A stretch of 64,000 nucleotides of DNA from the NCBI GenBank assembly GCA_020631735.1, contig CM036188.1:18828214-18892213 (forward strand). The letters run 5' to 3'. Position 1 is the first letter of the stretch; every line of letters begins with the position of its first letter. Shown piece after piece: positions 44,824 to 56,213 of the stretch. Both the position numbers and the translations under genes were made by a program. The notes beneath the pieces are model-generated. The model saw nothing but the letters and a program-made list of their open reading frames with translations, was not told the origin of the DNA and did not search any database. Source of the DNA: Saccharum officinarum (taxonomy: Eukaryota > Streptophyta > Magnoliopsida > Poales > Poaceae).

Positions 44824-46038
44824 TGAAAGCATCTAGGCCTCTAGTTGGGTTTCAATGATTAATGACGACACGAGATTACTATGACTAACGTGTGTTCCAC
44901 AGAGGCAAATTAAAGTTAGGTCATGGTAATGGAAATTGATTGGGCAATAATGGTATTCATGCCCCTATCAATGGAAATCGTTTCAGTTTTCAAAGGATGG
45001 ACAACAAGGTTAAGGATGAACTAGTTCTAAGTATCGTTTGGCATTGGAGAGACACTTATAGTAGTTTAGGACTTTGTTTTTCCTTTGGCCATACTATTAA
45101 GGAGGGTATGGACTAGTAGCTTGACCTAGGTTAGTCTAATTGATTAGGTGTGGTGCACACTTGTCAAATCTAGCACTAGGTAGCTTAGGAATAGCCCTAA
45201 GACCAATTGGAGTCATTTTTATTCACAAAGGATTTCGAATTGAAAGTGAATGGAGGGTCAAATGACTGATCGAACGCTGGTCTGGTTGTGACCAGATGCA
45301 ACTGGGAGAGTCCGGTCATTTTGAATTAGGGGGTATAAATACTTATCCCACTCGTCCATGGGAGGTCTCTTGCCCATTTGTTCAGCTGAGAAACACCTTT
45401 GGAGTGCAAGGGAGAGCAAAAGCCTAGTGGGTGATTGAGATTTGAGAATCCAAGATTAAGGACCTCATTAGTGTATAGAGAGTGCATCCACCTTTCTCAT
45501 TAGGCTTGTTTTGGTCAAGTGAGAGTTTGTGTTCGTTACTTTTGGTGATCACCATCACCTAGACGGCTCGGTGGTGATTGAAAGCTTGGTGATCATCCGG
45601 TGGAGCTTGTGGATGACCCAAGTCATGGTGTGAGCGGTTGTGGGCGATTCACCGCGACGGAGTGTCGAAGAATCAGCCCGTAGAGAGCACTTCATCCTTG
45701 TGCGGATCAAGGGAGAGCTACACCCTTGCACGGGTGCTCCAACCAGGATTAGTGGGGAGTGGCGAGTCTCCAATACCTCGGAAAAACATCGCCGTGTTTC
45801 TCTCCCTCTTATTACATTGAGCATTTATATTTGAGCAATTCGTTTCATGTCTTTACATTCTTAGAATTGCCATGCTAGAGTAAGATTGGAACCTAAGATG
45901 CAAAACTTTTATGAGGTAGAACAATAGAAACACTTGTAGGAACAAGGGGTTGAAATGGGCTAAGTGTAGGACTTAATTATTGCAACAAATTTAGAATTAG
46001 CCCAATTCACCCCCCTCTTGGGCATCATGATCCTTTCA
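44824..46038. mobile_element. Solo LTR, probably copia type
   Basis: A 1215-bp unit begins TGAAAGCATCTAGGCC and ends GATCCTTTCA, that is TG...CA, flanked by ACTCT (44819-44823) and ACTCC (46039-46043), a 5-bp duplication with one mismatch. The segment near the right end with TTCACCCCCCTCTTGGGCAT is widespread in grass retrotransposon LTRs. There is no internal domain, so recombination between two LTRs is the likely origin. It is nested in the large LTR-type unit. Confidence 0.65.
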
Positions 46039-46396
46039 ACTCCGGTGATTGCTATTGTATTTGTGCTCTTATAAATTGAACGGTTCTGTTATAATGGATA
46101 AATAGGTTAAGTAGGATATATCGGAAATATCGGACAAAATTAAAAAAAATCAAATTGTCTTGAAAAAATTTCATAGAATTTGACTTGAATCTATTCCTAA
46201 GCTATTAAACATCACTTGTTCACAGATAAAAACAAGAATAAAACATTATAAGTGTGGAACCTTGCGCAGCTGAATTTGGGTTGTCTGTGTGGGAGCAGGA
46301 AAGAAGGGAAAATTTTGGCCGATATCAAATTTTATCGGACCCTGTGGATAGAACAGAAATTTCTGAAATTTCCATGAATTTTGGCCGATAAAAAAA

Positions 46397-48640
46397 CCAT
46401 GGTTCCCGCAAGCCTTCCACACAGAGAGTGTGGACATGGAGCGCATCAACCGAGCGTTGATTGTGCTCATTCCCAAGACGACTCTGGCGCTCGCCCCCAA
46501 CGTGTTCTGACCTGCCTCGCTGTAGAACTGCCGGGTAAAAATACTAACAAAAATCCTCACCTCCCGACTGCAGCAATGGGTGCCTAGGCTGATCGACATT
46601 GATCAAACGGGCTTCCTCAAGGGGCGCTCAATATCGGAGAACTTTTTATACGCAACAGAACTGGTCCAGAGATGCTACAAGAGGAAAGCACCAACATTGG
46701 TCATCAAGCTCGACTTCGCCAAGGCATTTGATTCTGTCAACTGGGACAGCTTGAATGCAGTACTTCAGGCCAGAGGCTTCCTGGAGCTGTGGTGCAGATG
46801 GATGAGCCGGTTGTTGACAACTTCTCGTTCTGCAGTGCTGGTCAATGGCATTCCCGGCCCATGGATTTGCTGCTGCCGAGGTCTCCGTCAGGGTGATGCT
46901 CTCTCCCCCTACCGGTTCCTACTGGTGGCTGATGTTCTCCAAAAACTGATCAAAGAAGATGGTGGCATCTGGCACCCACTGATGGAAGGCACCTGTCCGG
47001 TGTTGCAGTATGCGGATGACACAGTCATGTTGATGCGAGGTAAATCAGAGGATGCTGAAAGACTGAAACAGACACTGGACATGTTCTCGGCTGCAACAGG
47101 GCTGGTCATAAACTTCAACAAGAGTACAGTCATCCCCATGCACGTGGACAGTGAGGCGTTCCAGGACATGGCACAGATCCTCCAATGCAGAGAAGGCTCA
47201 TTCCCTCAAGTCTACCTTAGCCTTCCAGTGTCCAATGTCAAACTGTGGCTCTCTGCCTTTGCCCCTGATTGCAAAGGCTGATCGATACTTGGCAGGATGG
47301 AAGGCAACTCTGCTAAGCACTGCTAGGCGCATAGTCCTCATAAACTCAGTACTTGATGGTTTACCCACATATGCCATGGGGCCCTGATGTTACTGCCTGG
47401 GATCAAAAAAGCGCTGGATGCAAGAAGGCGTGCTTTCCTGTGGACAGCCGCGGACAAAGTAAATGGAGCGCAGTGCCTGGTAGCATGGGAGAAGGTATGC
47501 CAACCCAAAGAGGAAGGTGGCCAGAGGATTAAAAGGCTGGACACGCAGAATGTGTGCTTGTTGCTCAAACTGATCCACCACCTACACCACTCTGAAGGGT
47601 CCGCTTGGGCGATCCGGGTGCAGACTCAAACACACCTGGACAGCTTGCAAGGCAACTTGACTGGAACCCATTGGGATACACTCAGGGACCTACTGCCGGC
47701 CTATCGCAAAATCACCAGAGTTGACATTGGGGATGGAAGAAACACATCGTTTTGGGATGATACTTGGCTAGGAGACTGCCCCCTGGCAGAACGATACCCA
47801 GCTCTACACAGCCACTGGTCAACACATGGGGCCTCAGTCCGGGAAGCTTTGGCTAGCCCGCTGTCATCACAAACCCAGCACCGATTAAGCCAGCAAGCAT
47901 TGGAGGAACTGCAGCAGGTGGAACTCCTTCTACTGGATGTCTCCCTCAGTGATACCAATGACATCAGATCGTGCTTCTTTGCTGACAACAATCAGCATCT
48001 GTTGTCGGGTTTGATCTACAAGGCCTCCATGAGAAGTAACAGTACCTGCCCTTCATACCAGTTTATTTGGAAGAATATAGCTATCCCTCGGGTGAAGTTC
48101 TTTGGCTGGCTGCTGACCAAAGAGAGAATCAACTGCAAAAGCAATCTGCTGACTAAGAAGGTACTGCAAGATGCCTCCTGTGACATCTGCGGACATGCAT
48201 CTGAGACGGCGGATCACATAATCTCAGGCTGCCTGTTCGCTAAAACTTTCTGGAGTCATATCGGCTGGCAGGCAGAAACATCGCTGAGGTCCGATGCCTG
48301 TGGGAATCATCTGCTCCAGTGGTCATGCCTAAGGTGGCTCACTCTTCGCTGCTCCTTCTCATTTGCTAGGAACTGTGGAAACATCGGCACGACATCGTGT
48401 TCAAGGGCATGCCCCCAGATCACCTACGCCTGGCTGCAGCTTGCAGAAACTCTGCGAGGCAATGGAGATGCCGACTGCCTAAGAATGATGCTCGCCTTTC
48501 TTCTTTCTGGTGTAATCATTTACCTATTTGATTCTATCTCTCCCTCAATGTAATTCTGGCAAACTCTGTTTGGGCTTTGTGCCCCGCCACCCACAGGCCC
48601 GGCTGGCATCTGTGGCTTAATATATATCAGGTTACTGTTA
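46397..48640 (+). pseudogene. LINE (L1-type) reverse transcriptase, 3' part
   Basis: The plus strand encodes reverse transcriptase blocks: DQTGFLKGRSISENFLYATE, LDFAKAFDSVNWDS, GLRQGDALSPYRFLLVADVL and the catalytic YADDT (about 47009), then the thumb and connection and a zf-RVT zinc-binding domain with CDICGHASETADHIISGC near the C-terminus (about 48180). Non-LTR retrotransposons copy their RNA with this enzyme at the target site. Frame changes near 46500, 47262 and 47385 and a stop near 46510 show it is dead. The coding part ends at 48551. The 3' tail runs to about 48640 without a clear poly(A), and I could not assign a target duplication. Confidence 0.88.
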
Positions 48641-50549
48641 GTAATTTCTCCTTTTACATCAAACCTTTCTTTGTCCAAACTTTCATGAGGAGGCTGCAGA
48701 GCCAATAAGTAAAAATGAAATACGATCGTTTTTCTACTGAAAAAATGAGAAATTAAATATTTCTTTGTATCCTTCTTTTTTTGTTTGGTTGCTGTATCAA
48801 AGCAATATTTTCTTTTTTATATCTGACTTTGCCGTTTCCATGGTAGGAGTGTATTTTGACAGCTTACTTTTGCTCATTGTTATGCATATACTTGTATCAG
48901 CTAGCAGTCTTTGCATTTTTATCATACAAACTTTGCCCTTAATCATGTAGTGGTGTTACATACCTGTAAACATAAAAGGCTTCATTAAAGAAAAACAAAT
49001 ATTTTCACAATTACCTTTTGTTGTATGTTAGTTTCTTCATCGCTGTTCACAAAAAAAAAGTTTCTTCATCGCAATTTCAGGATCAAAGAAATATGTGTTT
49101 TCTTGCAGCAAATCTAGTGACAATTTTTCCTTATGTGCTTTGGCCATAATATCAGCATTCTTACAAACAAAACTATGAAAACCAAAGCTTTCTCATGCCC
49201 AGGCTATTGCCTACACTAAGTCCTTCCAAAAAAAAATGTTGGAGCCTAGGATGATTAGAATTTGCATAATACGATACGATCCTATGCTTTCATAAATCAG
49301 TTGCTTCAGATACATATAGAACCTTGTTCTTTACTGTAAGATGGGACCAATTCAAGTGCCACATGCAGGACAAACATCAGCACAGTGAGATGAAAGGTTT
49401 CAAATTAAGGAACATGACTTCACAAAAGCTGAAGCATACACAGAAACGAACCAAGCATGTTCCCACAGAAAGGAACCAAGCATGTTCCCCCTTGTAAGCA
49501 GTCACAACATATTAACAGTAGGAATAGGAAATCCATTTGCATTTTGGCATGCAGGAAGAAAGTATCGACATGCCGATTCATGTGTGGTTGTCAATATGGT
49601 TCAATTCTGCAAGAAGATCACATTTTTCATACCCAGAAATGTGTACTCCAGGGTTGGTGGCTTGATGCATCTGGATGCTCATATAGTACCACTGTTCTTG
49701 AGAGTTGGGTCGGTTTACTTATCTCTATCACAGCCTCAATGCCCCCATCATTTTTTATTTTCATTTTTTGCAAATTTTGGTGGCTGCTAATTCTGTCCAA
49801 GAGGTAGTCCAGATATGCATATGTTGGAAGTAGTGGCGGACCCAGATATTTTCTGGAGCCTGGGCGAACATAATAGCTACTACCAAATTCACACGAACAT
49901 ATCCACCGCTAACATAAGCAAAGTCGACAATATTAGTTGTTTTAAAATAAAATTAACCATTTTCTATTGAACAACGTTACATTTGTGCTTTCTATAAAAG
50001 CCCGGTTTACCTCTGTCAAAAAAAATTAACCATTTAGTAGTGTACATTAAGAAGCATAAGAGATATCATAGCAATTGTGTCGCTATATACACTAAAATTG
50101 ATTATATGGTAGCAATTTGCCACTAAAAGTCTTCAAAGGTGTGTGTCTTTGCAAGCCTACGGTGCGTGCCAACTCTATTTTCTTATTCTTAGACCGTGGA
50201 AAAATGATGATCCATCAGTCAGATATAGTCACATAGGTACCCAGTGATAAAGAGCAAAGGTCAATTATTTTAATTTGATATAAGCTGGGTGCTCGCTGGA
50301 TGCAAGAAGCTAGACGAATTAATCCCCGAGAGCTAAATCTCCGCCATCTTTGGCTTGTCTGTAGCACTGCAGTTGAAGCCTAAAGGCTGATCATCTCTTG
50401 TGTTTCCTTCGACGCCTGATATGTACTGTCAAGGGCTGTATTGCCAAGGTAGCTGGACCTCGATCCCGTATGTTCGTAGTCGTGATCCGTCGTCGCCGGG
50501 CAGGGTTATACCCCTACGCCGTCGCCGTCCTCGTCACTGGGTTATGCCC
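48641..50549. other. Intergenic, no gene recognised
   Basis: AT-rich sequence. One MITE-like end (AGTAGTGGCGGACCCAGA at 49831) resembles the terminus of the MITE at 51468. The open frames at 49457-49807 have no family I recognise. 50340-50549 turns GC-rich, like the start of a gene, but is cut by the N gap. Confidence 0.5.
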
Positions 50550-50649
50550 NNNNNNNNNNNNNNNNNNNNNNNNNNNNNNNNNNNNNNNNNNNNNNNNNNN
50601 NNNNNNNNNNNNNNNNNNNNNNNNNNNNNNNNNNNNNNNNNNNNNNNNN
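50550..50649. other. Assembly gap (100 N)
   Basis: Exactly 100 unresolved bases, the conventional size for a scaffold gap of unknown length. Order and distance across this point are not supported by sequence. Confidence 0.98.
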
Positions 50650-50798
50650 CAACGACAAACTTTGGCTTTTGTCTAATGTGGCACATAATACTAGTATGTT
50701 GCCTTTGTTTCTGTACTGTGAGAATGATTCTTTGCTTGCAGCTAGCTAGCTAGTCACTGCAGGATAGCTAAGGGATTAAAGGTTTAAGGAGTGAAGCC
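50650..50798. other. Left flank of CACTA element 3
   Basis: Short sequence with no gene. It shows no similarity to the NAC sequence found on the other side of the element, and the flanking triplets differ (GCC left, CGT right). Confidence 0.5.
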
Positions 50799-51467
50799 CA
50801 CTACTACAGATTCAGTCATCAGTGCCGCCACATCACTGCCGAAATTAGGACAAGCGGCAGTGATGACCCTTCACTGCCGGTTCTAGGCTCTGACAACCAG
50901 AAAATAATTGGGGGTGCGAGAACCGGCAGTGATGACAACTATCACTGCCGGTTTGTGCCTCCTGGCAGTGATGACAACTCCACTTATCACTGCCGGTTCA
51001 AGCCAAGAACCGACAGTGATTTGATTCTATCACTGTCGGTTCTAGGATAAAACTGACAGTGATGAGCCTGACAGTACAAAAAGGTTGTAGCCGTCATCTT
51101 CTTCCTCCACTCTTTTATCCCGAGAACAGAGACGTGCGTTTGGGCCACTCCCTCCAATGTTGCGGTCGTCCAAATCCGTGAAGCTACCATTTGGATTTGG
51201 AAGAATGGCTTGATCTTTTTGCTTTAAGGTTAGTAACCAGCCTCCATTCATTCGATTTTGTTGCTTAATTAGCTTTGTTTTGATGGATATAATGCTTGAT
51301 TCTCATTCTTATTTCTCCATTCTTCTACAGAGCACTTTTCTAATTCATGGCTATAATGCATTGTTAGTATGTGATGTTATAATTGGTTCTTAGGAGTAGA
51401 GTAGATTCTTTTACAATGTTGATGAGCAAATTAACCCATGTGTCACCAAATAATGCATTGTTTGGAG

Positions 51468-51636
51468 CAGTAGTGGCGGATCTACAGGGGGCTGGGTGGG
51501 CTCCAGCCCCCCTAATGACTTGATTTACTACTAGAAACACTGTAGCAAAAATCTCAAATCACCATTAAATCTTCATGCAAATCAACATCTCCATTGTTTT
51601 TAGCCCCCCTTGATTATCATCCTGCATCCGCCACTG
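51468..51636. mobile_element. hAT-type MITE inside CACTA 3
   Basis: A 169-bp unit starting CAGTAGTGGCGGATC and ending GCATCCGCCACTG, flanked by a perfect 8-bp duplication GTTTGGAG (51460-51467 and 51637-51644). It is absent from element 1 at the corresponding place, so it inserted after the two copies separated or was lost with a deletion there. Confidence 0.85.
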
Positions 51637-51972
51637 GTTTGGAGCTACATTGTTGTTCATGATCATGTCTCCAATTTTAGTATTTTTATAAAATAATGTC
51701 TCTATTTTTATGTGGCATGGAGTAGAATAATTGTTCTACAATATTGTGCAATAATTATTTTTATAGGGCTGCGATTTTTAATTTATATGGGCATTGTTTG
51801 GAGCTACATTGTTATTCATGATCATGTCTCCAAATTTAGTCTTTTTTAAATTAGTGTCTCCATTTTTATGTTGCATGGAGTAGAATAATTGTTCTTCAAT
51901 ATTGTGCAATAATTGTTTCTTATTAAAACTTTCCTATGTTTCCTCTGCCCGGCCCATTTTACCTGTGCAGAC

Positions 51973-54900
51973 ATGGATCGAGGGTGGATGTACGATCTGT
52001 CATGTATAGACCCACGGTACTTGACGGGCATCGACGATTTCATCAAGCTCGCTAGAGCCAATGCTGAGGACTCACAGCCTGTATTCTGTCCATGCAAAGA
52101 TAGCAAGAATACGAGAAAATGGAGCGACGTGGAGCATATACGATTGCACTTGATTACCAGGGGGTTCATGAGAGACTACACGATTTGGACTTTGCATGGG
52201 GAGGTTGGTCAAAATGTTGCACAAGAAAACAATGATGATGTGCCCATGCCTAGCGTATCCCTAAACGCATTTCTGCCTATTGATGATTACCAATGCTACA
52301 CAGTACCTGTGCCTACCAACGATAATATGTTTAGGAATACATTAGTTGACGACACAGAGGAAAATGATGGCATTTCACAGTTTCTACATGATGTGCATGG
52401 CAGATTCCTTAGTGCTACACAGTTGAAAAAACTGGAGATCATAAGAAAGGATGCAAAAACACCATTGTATCCGACCTGCCCAATAAGCAAACTGGAAGCC
52501 AACATTATGCTATTAGAGTTCAAATCAACGAATGGATTGAGTGATAAAGGCTTCGATAGCTTGTTAGGTATATTACATAAACTGCTCCCGAAGGGTAGCG
52601 AGTTACCAGAAAAGACTTACCTGGCCAAGCAAATGATTTGCCCAATTGACCTCGAGGTTGAGAAAATACACGCGTGTTCCAACGATTGCATATTGTACCG
52701 TGGAGAAAAATACAAAGACTTGGATACGTGTCCCAAATGTAAAGCTCCCCGATACAAGCAAGGGCCGTCAAATCAGGGAAGCAAGACCAGAGGAGGGCCC
52801 ATAAAGGTCGTATGGTATTTTCCTATAGCTCCACGAGTGCATAGGTTGTTTGCAAATGCAAAGTCAGCCAAACTGTTGCGTTGGCACGGCGAAGAGCGTA
52901 AGAATGATATAATGTTGAGGCACCCCGCCGATGGGTCAGACTGGAGGACTATCAACACTATGTTCTATAAGAACATCGGTGGAGAGGTAAGGCATCTTTG
53001 GATAGGTTTGAGCACAGATGGGATGAATCCGTTTGACCAGGTTAGAAGCAATCATAGCACTTGGCCAGTGACGCTATGTATATACAACCTTCCACCCTGG
53101 CTTTGTATGAAACGGTCATACATCCAGATGCCACTACTAATCCAAGGGCCAAAACAACCTGGTAATGATATCGATGTGCTTCTACAACCAGTGATTGATG
53201 AACTACTACAGATGTGGGAGACGGGTGTGAAGGATGTTTGGGATGAGTACAAAAAAGAACATGTCACGATAAAGGCTATACTTATCGCTACAATCACTAA
53301 CCTGCCAGGGCGAGGTTGCTTGTCTGGAGAGAAAACAAAAGGATACACTGGGTGTGTCGAGTGCTTGGACGAGACTGATGCTATACATCTACCAGAAAAC
53401 AAGAAGATGGTCTATATGGGACACCGTAGGTTCCTACGAAGGGATCACCCTTACTGCAGGAATAGAAAAGATTTTAATTGGACTACTGAGAAACGTGGAC
53501 CTCCAAAGTATCAAGACGGGAAACAGATACTTAAACAAGTAAGCAAACTCACAGATGTTGTCCTTGGGAAGGGGGAAGGTGCAGTACCAGCGCCAGCCGG
53601 TAGTATCTGGAAGAAAAAATCAATCTTTTGGGAACTACCTTATTTGCCACTTTTGAGTGTACGTCACTGTCTTGATCCAATGCACATAACTAAAAACGTG
53701 TGCGGTAACACACTTAACATGTTGATGAACACCGGGGAAACAACAAAGGATTCTCTCACGACACGCTTGGACATGCAACACCTGGGCCTCAGGAAGGAGT
53801 TGCACCCAATAACTCTTGAGGATGGCCACTTGAAACTTCCGGTGGCATCATGGACACTGAAAAAGGAAGAAAAGGCCATGCTTATTTCTTTCTTCAATGA
53901 TCTCAAAGTGCCAACTGGCTACTGTGCGAACCCGAAGAGGCTAGTTAACATGATAGAACTTAAGTTTAACTATGGTTGTATGAAGGCCCATGACTGTCAT
54001 GTCATTATGACTCAGCTGCTCCCAATTGCCCTGCGAGGTATCCTCCCTGACAAGGTCCGTGCCCCAATCATAAAGTTGTGTTCGTTCTTCAACGCGATCT
54101 CTGAAAAGGTCATTGAAGGGGTCAAGCTAGACCAGCTGAAGCAGGAGATAACTGAGATTCTATGCAGGCTTGAGATGCATTTCTCACCGACTTACTTCAA
54201 CATATCAGTGCATCTACTTGTTCATCTTGTGGACCAAATTAAAGCCCTTGGCCCAATGTACCTACACCAGATGTTTCCTTTCGATAGGTTGATAAAAGTT
54301 TTCAGGCGGTATGTTAGGAATAGATTCATACCAGAAGGGAGCATGGTAGAAGGATGGACAATGGAGGAGGCCATTGAGTTCTGCACATATTATATGGACA
54401 TCAATCGGGTCGGAGTTCCAGTATCTCGTCACGATGGAAGACTAGGGGGCAAAATAGGTGAGAAAGTTGTCAAAATAGTCAAAGTGGTTTCCTTCAGACA
54501 GGCACACTTCGCTGTTCTCTAGCAGGCCGACGGTGTGATGGCATACATTAATGAGCACAAGCAGTTACTGCAAAGTAAGCACATCGGTAGGTCATAGGCT
54601 TGACTTGAGAAAAAACATAAGGAGGAATTCGGTGACTGGTTTCGACGCCGCAGGCTAGGAATGGTGACGGGATGTCAGCTAGATCTCTTAGCTCCCGGAC
54701 CTTCGACTACGGTGATGATGTACCAAGGTTATGATATAAATGGTTTTATATTTTACACAAAAAAACAGGATGGAAAGAGCACCAACCAAAATAGTGTTGT
54801 TCGTTTCGACGCCCACGATGAATACAGCACGGTGGAGGCAACATACTATGGTTTCATAGATGAGATATGGGAGCTAGACTATGGATGATAGTTGAAGGTC

Positions 54901-55257
54901 GCTCTTTTCTGTTGCTAGTGGGTCTGGCTAGATGAAATCAACACCGACAATGATGGGTTCACTACCGTTGATCTATCCAAGACCGCATACAGAGATGACC
55001 CCTTCGTCCTTGCAAAGGATGTTTTGCAAATCTTCTATGCAAGGGATAACAATACAAAGGGAAGACTACAAGTAGTCATGCAAGGCAAAAGGAAGATTGT
55101 CGGTGTTGAAGGAGTGATGGACGAAGAAGAGTACAAAGGTTATCAAGAAATGGCTCCTTTTGGGGCCGGCATTACCCTACCTATCCTTGAAGAGGGTGAC
55201 GAACCTGCTTACCTCCGGAGTGATCACAATGAGGCCATCATAGTTAGAATATCATAA
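51973..55257 (+). pseudogene. tnp2-type transposase of CACTA 3, broken by stop codons
   Basis: Starting at the ATG at 51973 (MDRGWMYDLSC, after TGTGCAG) one frame runs through the whole gene with no frameshift. It keeps the Transpos_assoc cysteines (VFCPCKDSKN, where element 1 has Cys in place of Ser), the tnp2 core, DUF4218-like and DUF4216-like regions. The stops within it are at 54520, 54595, 54601, 54886, 54889 and 54916; the natural TAA is at 55255. Each premature stop aligns to CAG, TGG or CGA in element 1 or in the frame inferred from it. The first 849 codons are open, so a C-terminally truncated protein could still be made. Confidence 0.9.
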
Positions 55258-55569
55258 ACTATGTAATCCTTAATGAAATGTTGTTTTAGTAATTTGCATC
55301 AAATTTGAGATCATATGGAGTTGTAGAGATTGATGAGTTCTACCACTATTATTTTGGAACTTTGTTGATATAACGGATGCCATGTTTCCAACAAAGTGAC
55401 ATAACTTTGTGTGAGACAGAGCACTTTATGAGACATGCCTAATAAAACTTTCTCAAATTGAGAAATGACTAAAATAAAAGTTGTAGACATTCATGAGTTC
55501 CACAACTTTATTGTTTACAACTTTTCCATTTGAGATCAATTGGGGACCCAAAATATTTAAAAATAATCA

Positions 55570-55746
55570 ATATCACTGCCGGTTCTAATAACCACCCGGC
55601 AGTGATGTCCCATATCACTGCCGGGGGGTTATTAGAACCGGTAGTGTATGGGACATCACTGCCGGGTGGTTATTAGAACCAGCAGTGATATGGGACATCA
55701 CTGCCGGTTCTAATAACCACCCGGCAGTGATGCGTGGGTTATATAA
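55570..55746 (+). promoter_or_regulatory. Internal motif array and TATA box of CACTA 3
   Basis: About six copies of TCACTGCCGG or its complement (one degraded to ACCGGTAGTGTATG) end just before TATATAA at 55740-55746, as in element 1 but with two fewer repeats. This would be the promoter of the TNPA/Ulp1 gene. Confidence 0.7.
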
Positions 55747-56213
55747 GGCGCTGGCGCGCTCCAAGGCCAGTGCACGACATTTTACGCGCTCGACGCTGTT
55801 CGCCAGTGCATGCCGCCGCCGCCCGACGCGCACTGCACGACGCTGCAGCCGATGCCGCCCTTCACGACGCCGTCCCCTACCTCTTCCTCAACGCCGCCGT
55901 CCCCTACAGCTACGCCGACGCCGCGAGGAGCTCCTCCACGTCGCTGTTGAGCGCACCACCCCTACTTACTCGGTGAGTGCCCATAAGGTGTTCGATAGAA
56001 TGCCCACCTCAATGTTTAATCTGGAATACCGTCAAATAATGAAAACTTATACCATGTTACTTCAATAATAGATTGCTAGTTTCTAACAAAAAAATGCAGT
56101 CCTTGAATAGATTGCCAGCAGGCTTACCATATGCCTACATGGAAGGACAGTAGTATCCCTCGGCTCTGAGAGGCAAATAAGGTTTCTATTTTTTTAATTG
56201 CCTATCGAAATGC

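Larger units (their letters stand above)
38842..46093. mobile_element. Large non-coding LTR-type unit (giant solo LTR or LARD-like)
   Basis: The unit begins TGTGACACCCTAGGTGTTA and ends GTTCTGTTATA, with a perfect 5-bp target duplication ATGGA (38837-38841 and 46094-46098). The terminal TA instead of CA fits one C-to-T change. Without the copia-type LTR nested at 44824-46038 it is about 6 kb. It has no gag or pol coding similarity and I see no second copy of its start inside. It is therefore a very long solo LTR or a LARD-type derivative. A short acidic, spliced-looking stretch (43200-43340, ending FLK/GTAAGC) may be a relic of a reading frame. Confidence 0.7.
38805..46396. mobile_element. 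Small Mutator-like TIR element, itself interrupted
   Basis: The ends are imperfect inverted repeats: TTATCGG...AAATTTCAGA at the left (38809-38832) and TCTGAAATTT...CCGATAA at the right (46352-46391). Without the LTR unit nested at 38842-46093 the element is about 335 bp (38805-38841 and 46099-46396). The flanks CCAATGTTT (38796-38804) and CCATGGTTC (46397-46405) match at six of nine positions, a decayed 9-bp duplication as for Mutator elements. Removing the element with one flank copy restores the LINE reading frame. Confidence 0.6.

Noticed and set aside
49457..49807. Open frame of 116 aa
   Set aside because: Overlaps another frame of similar length, has no recognisable domain or splice support and lies in AT-rich repeat-like sequence.
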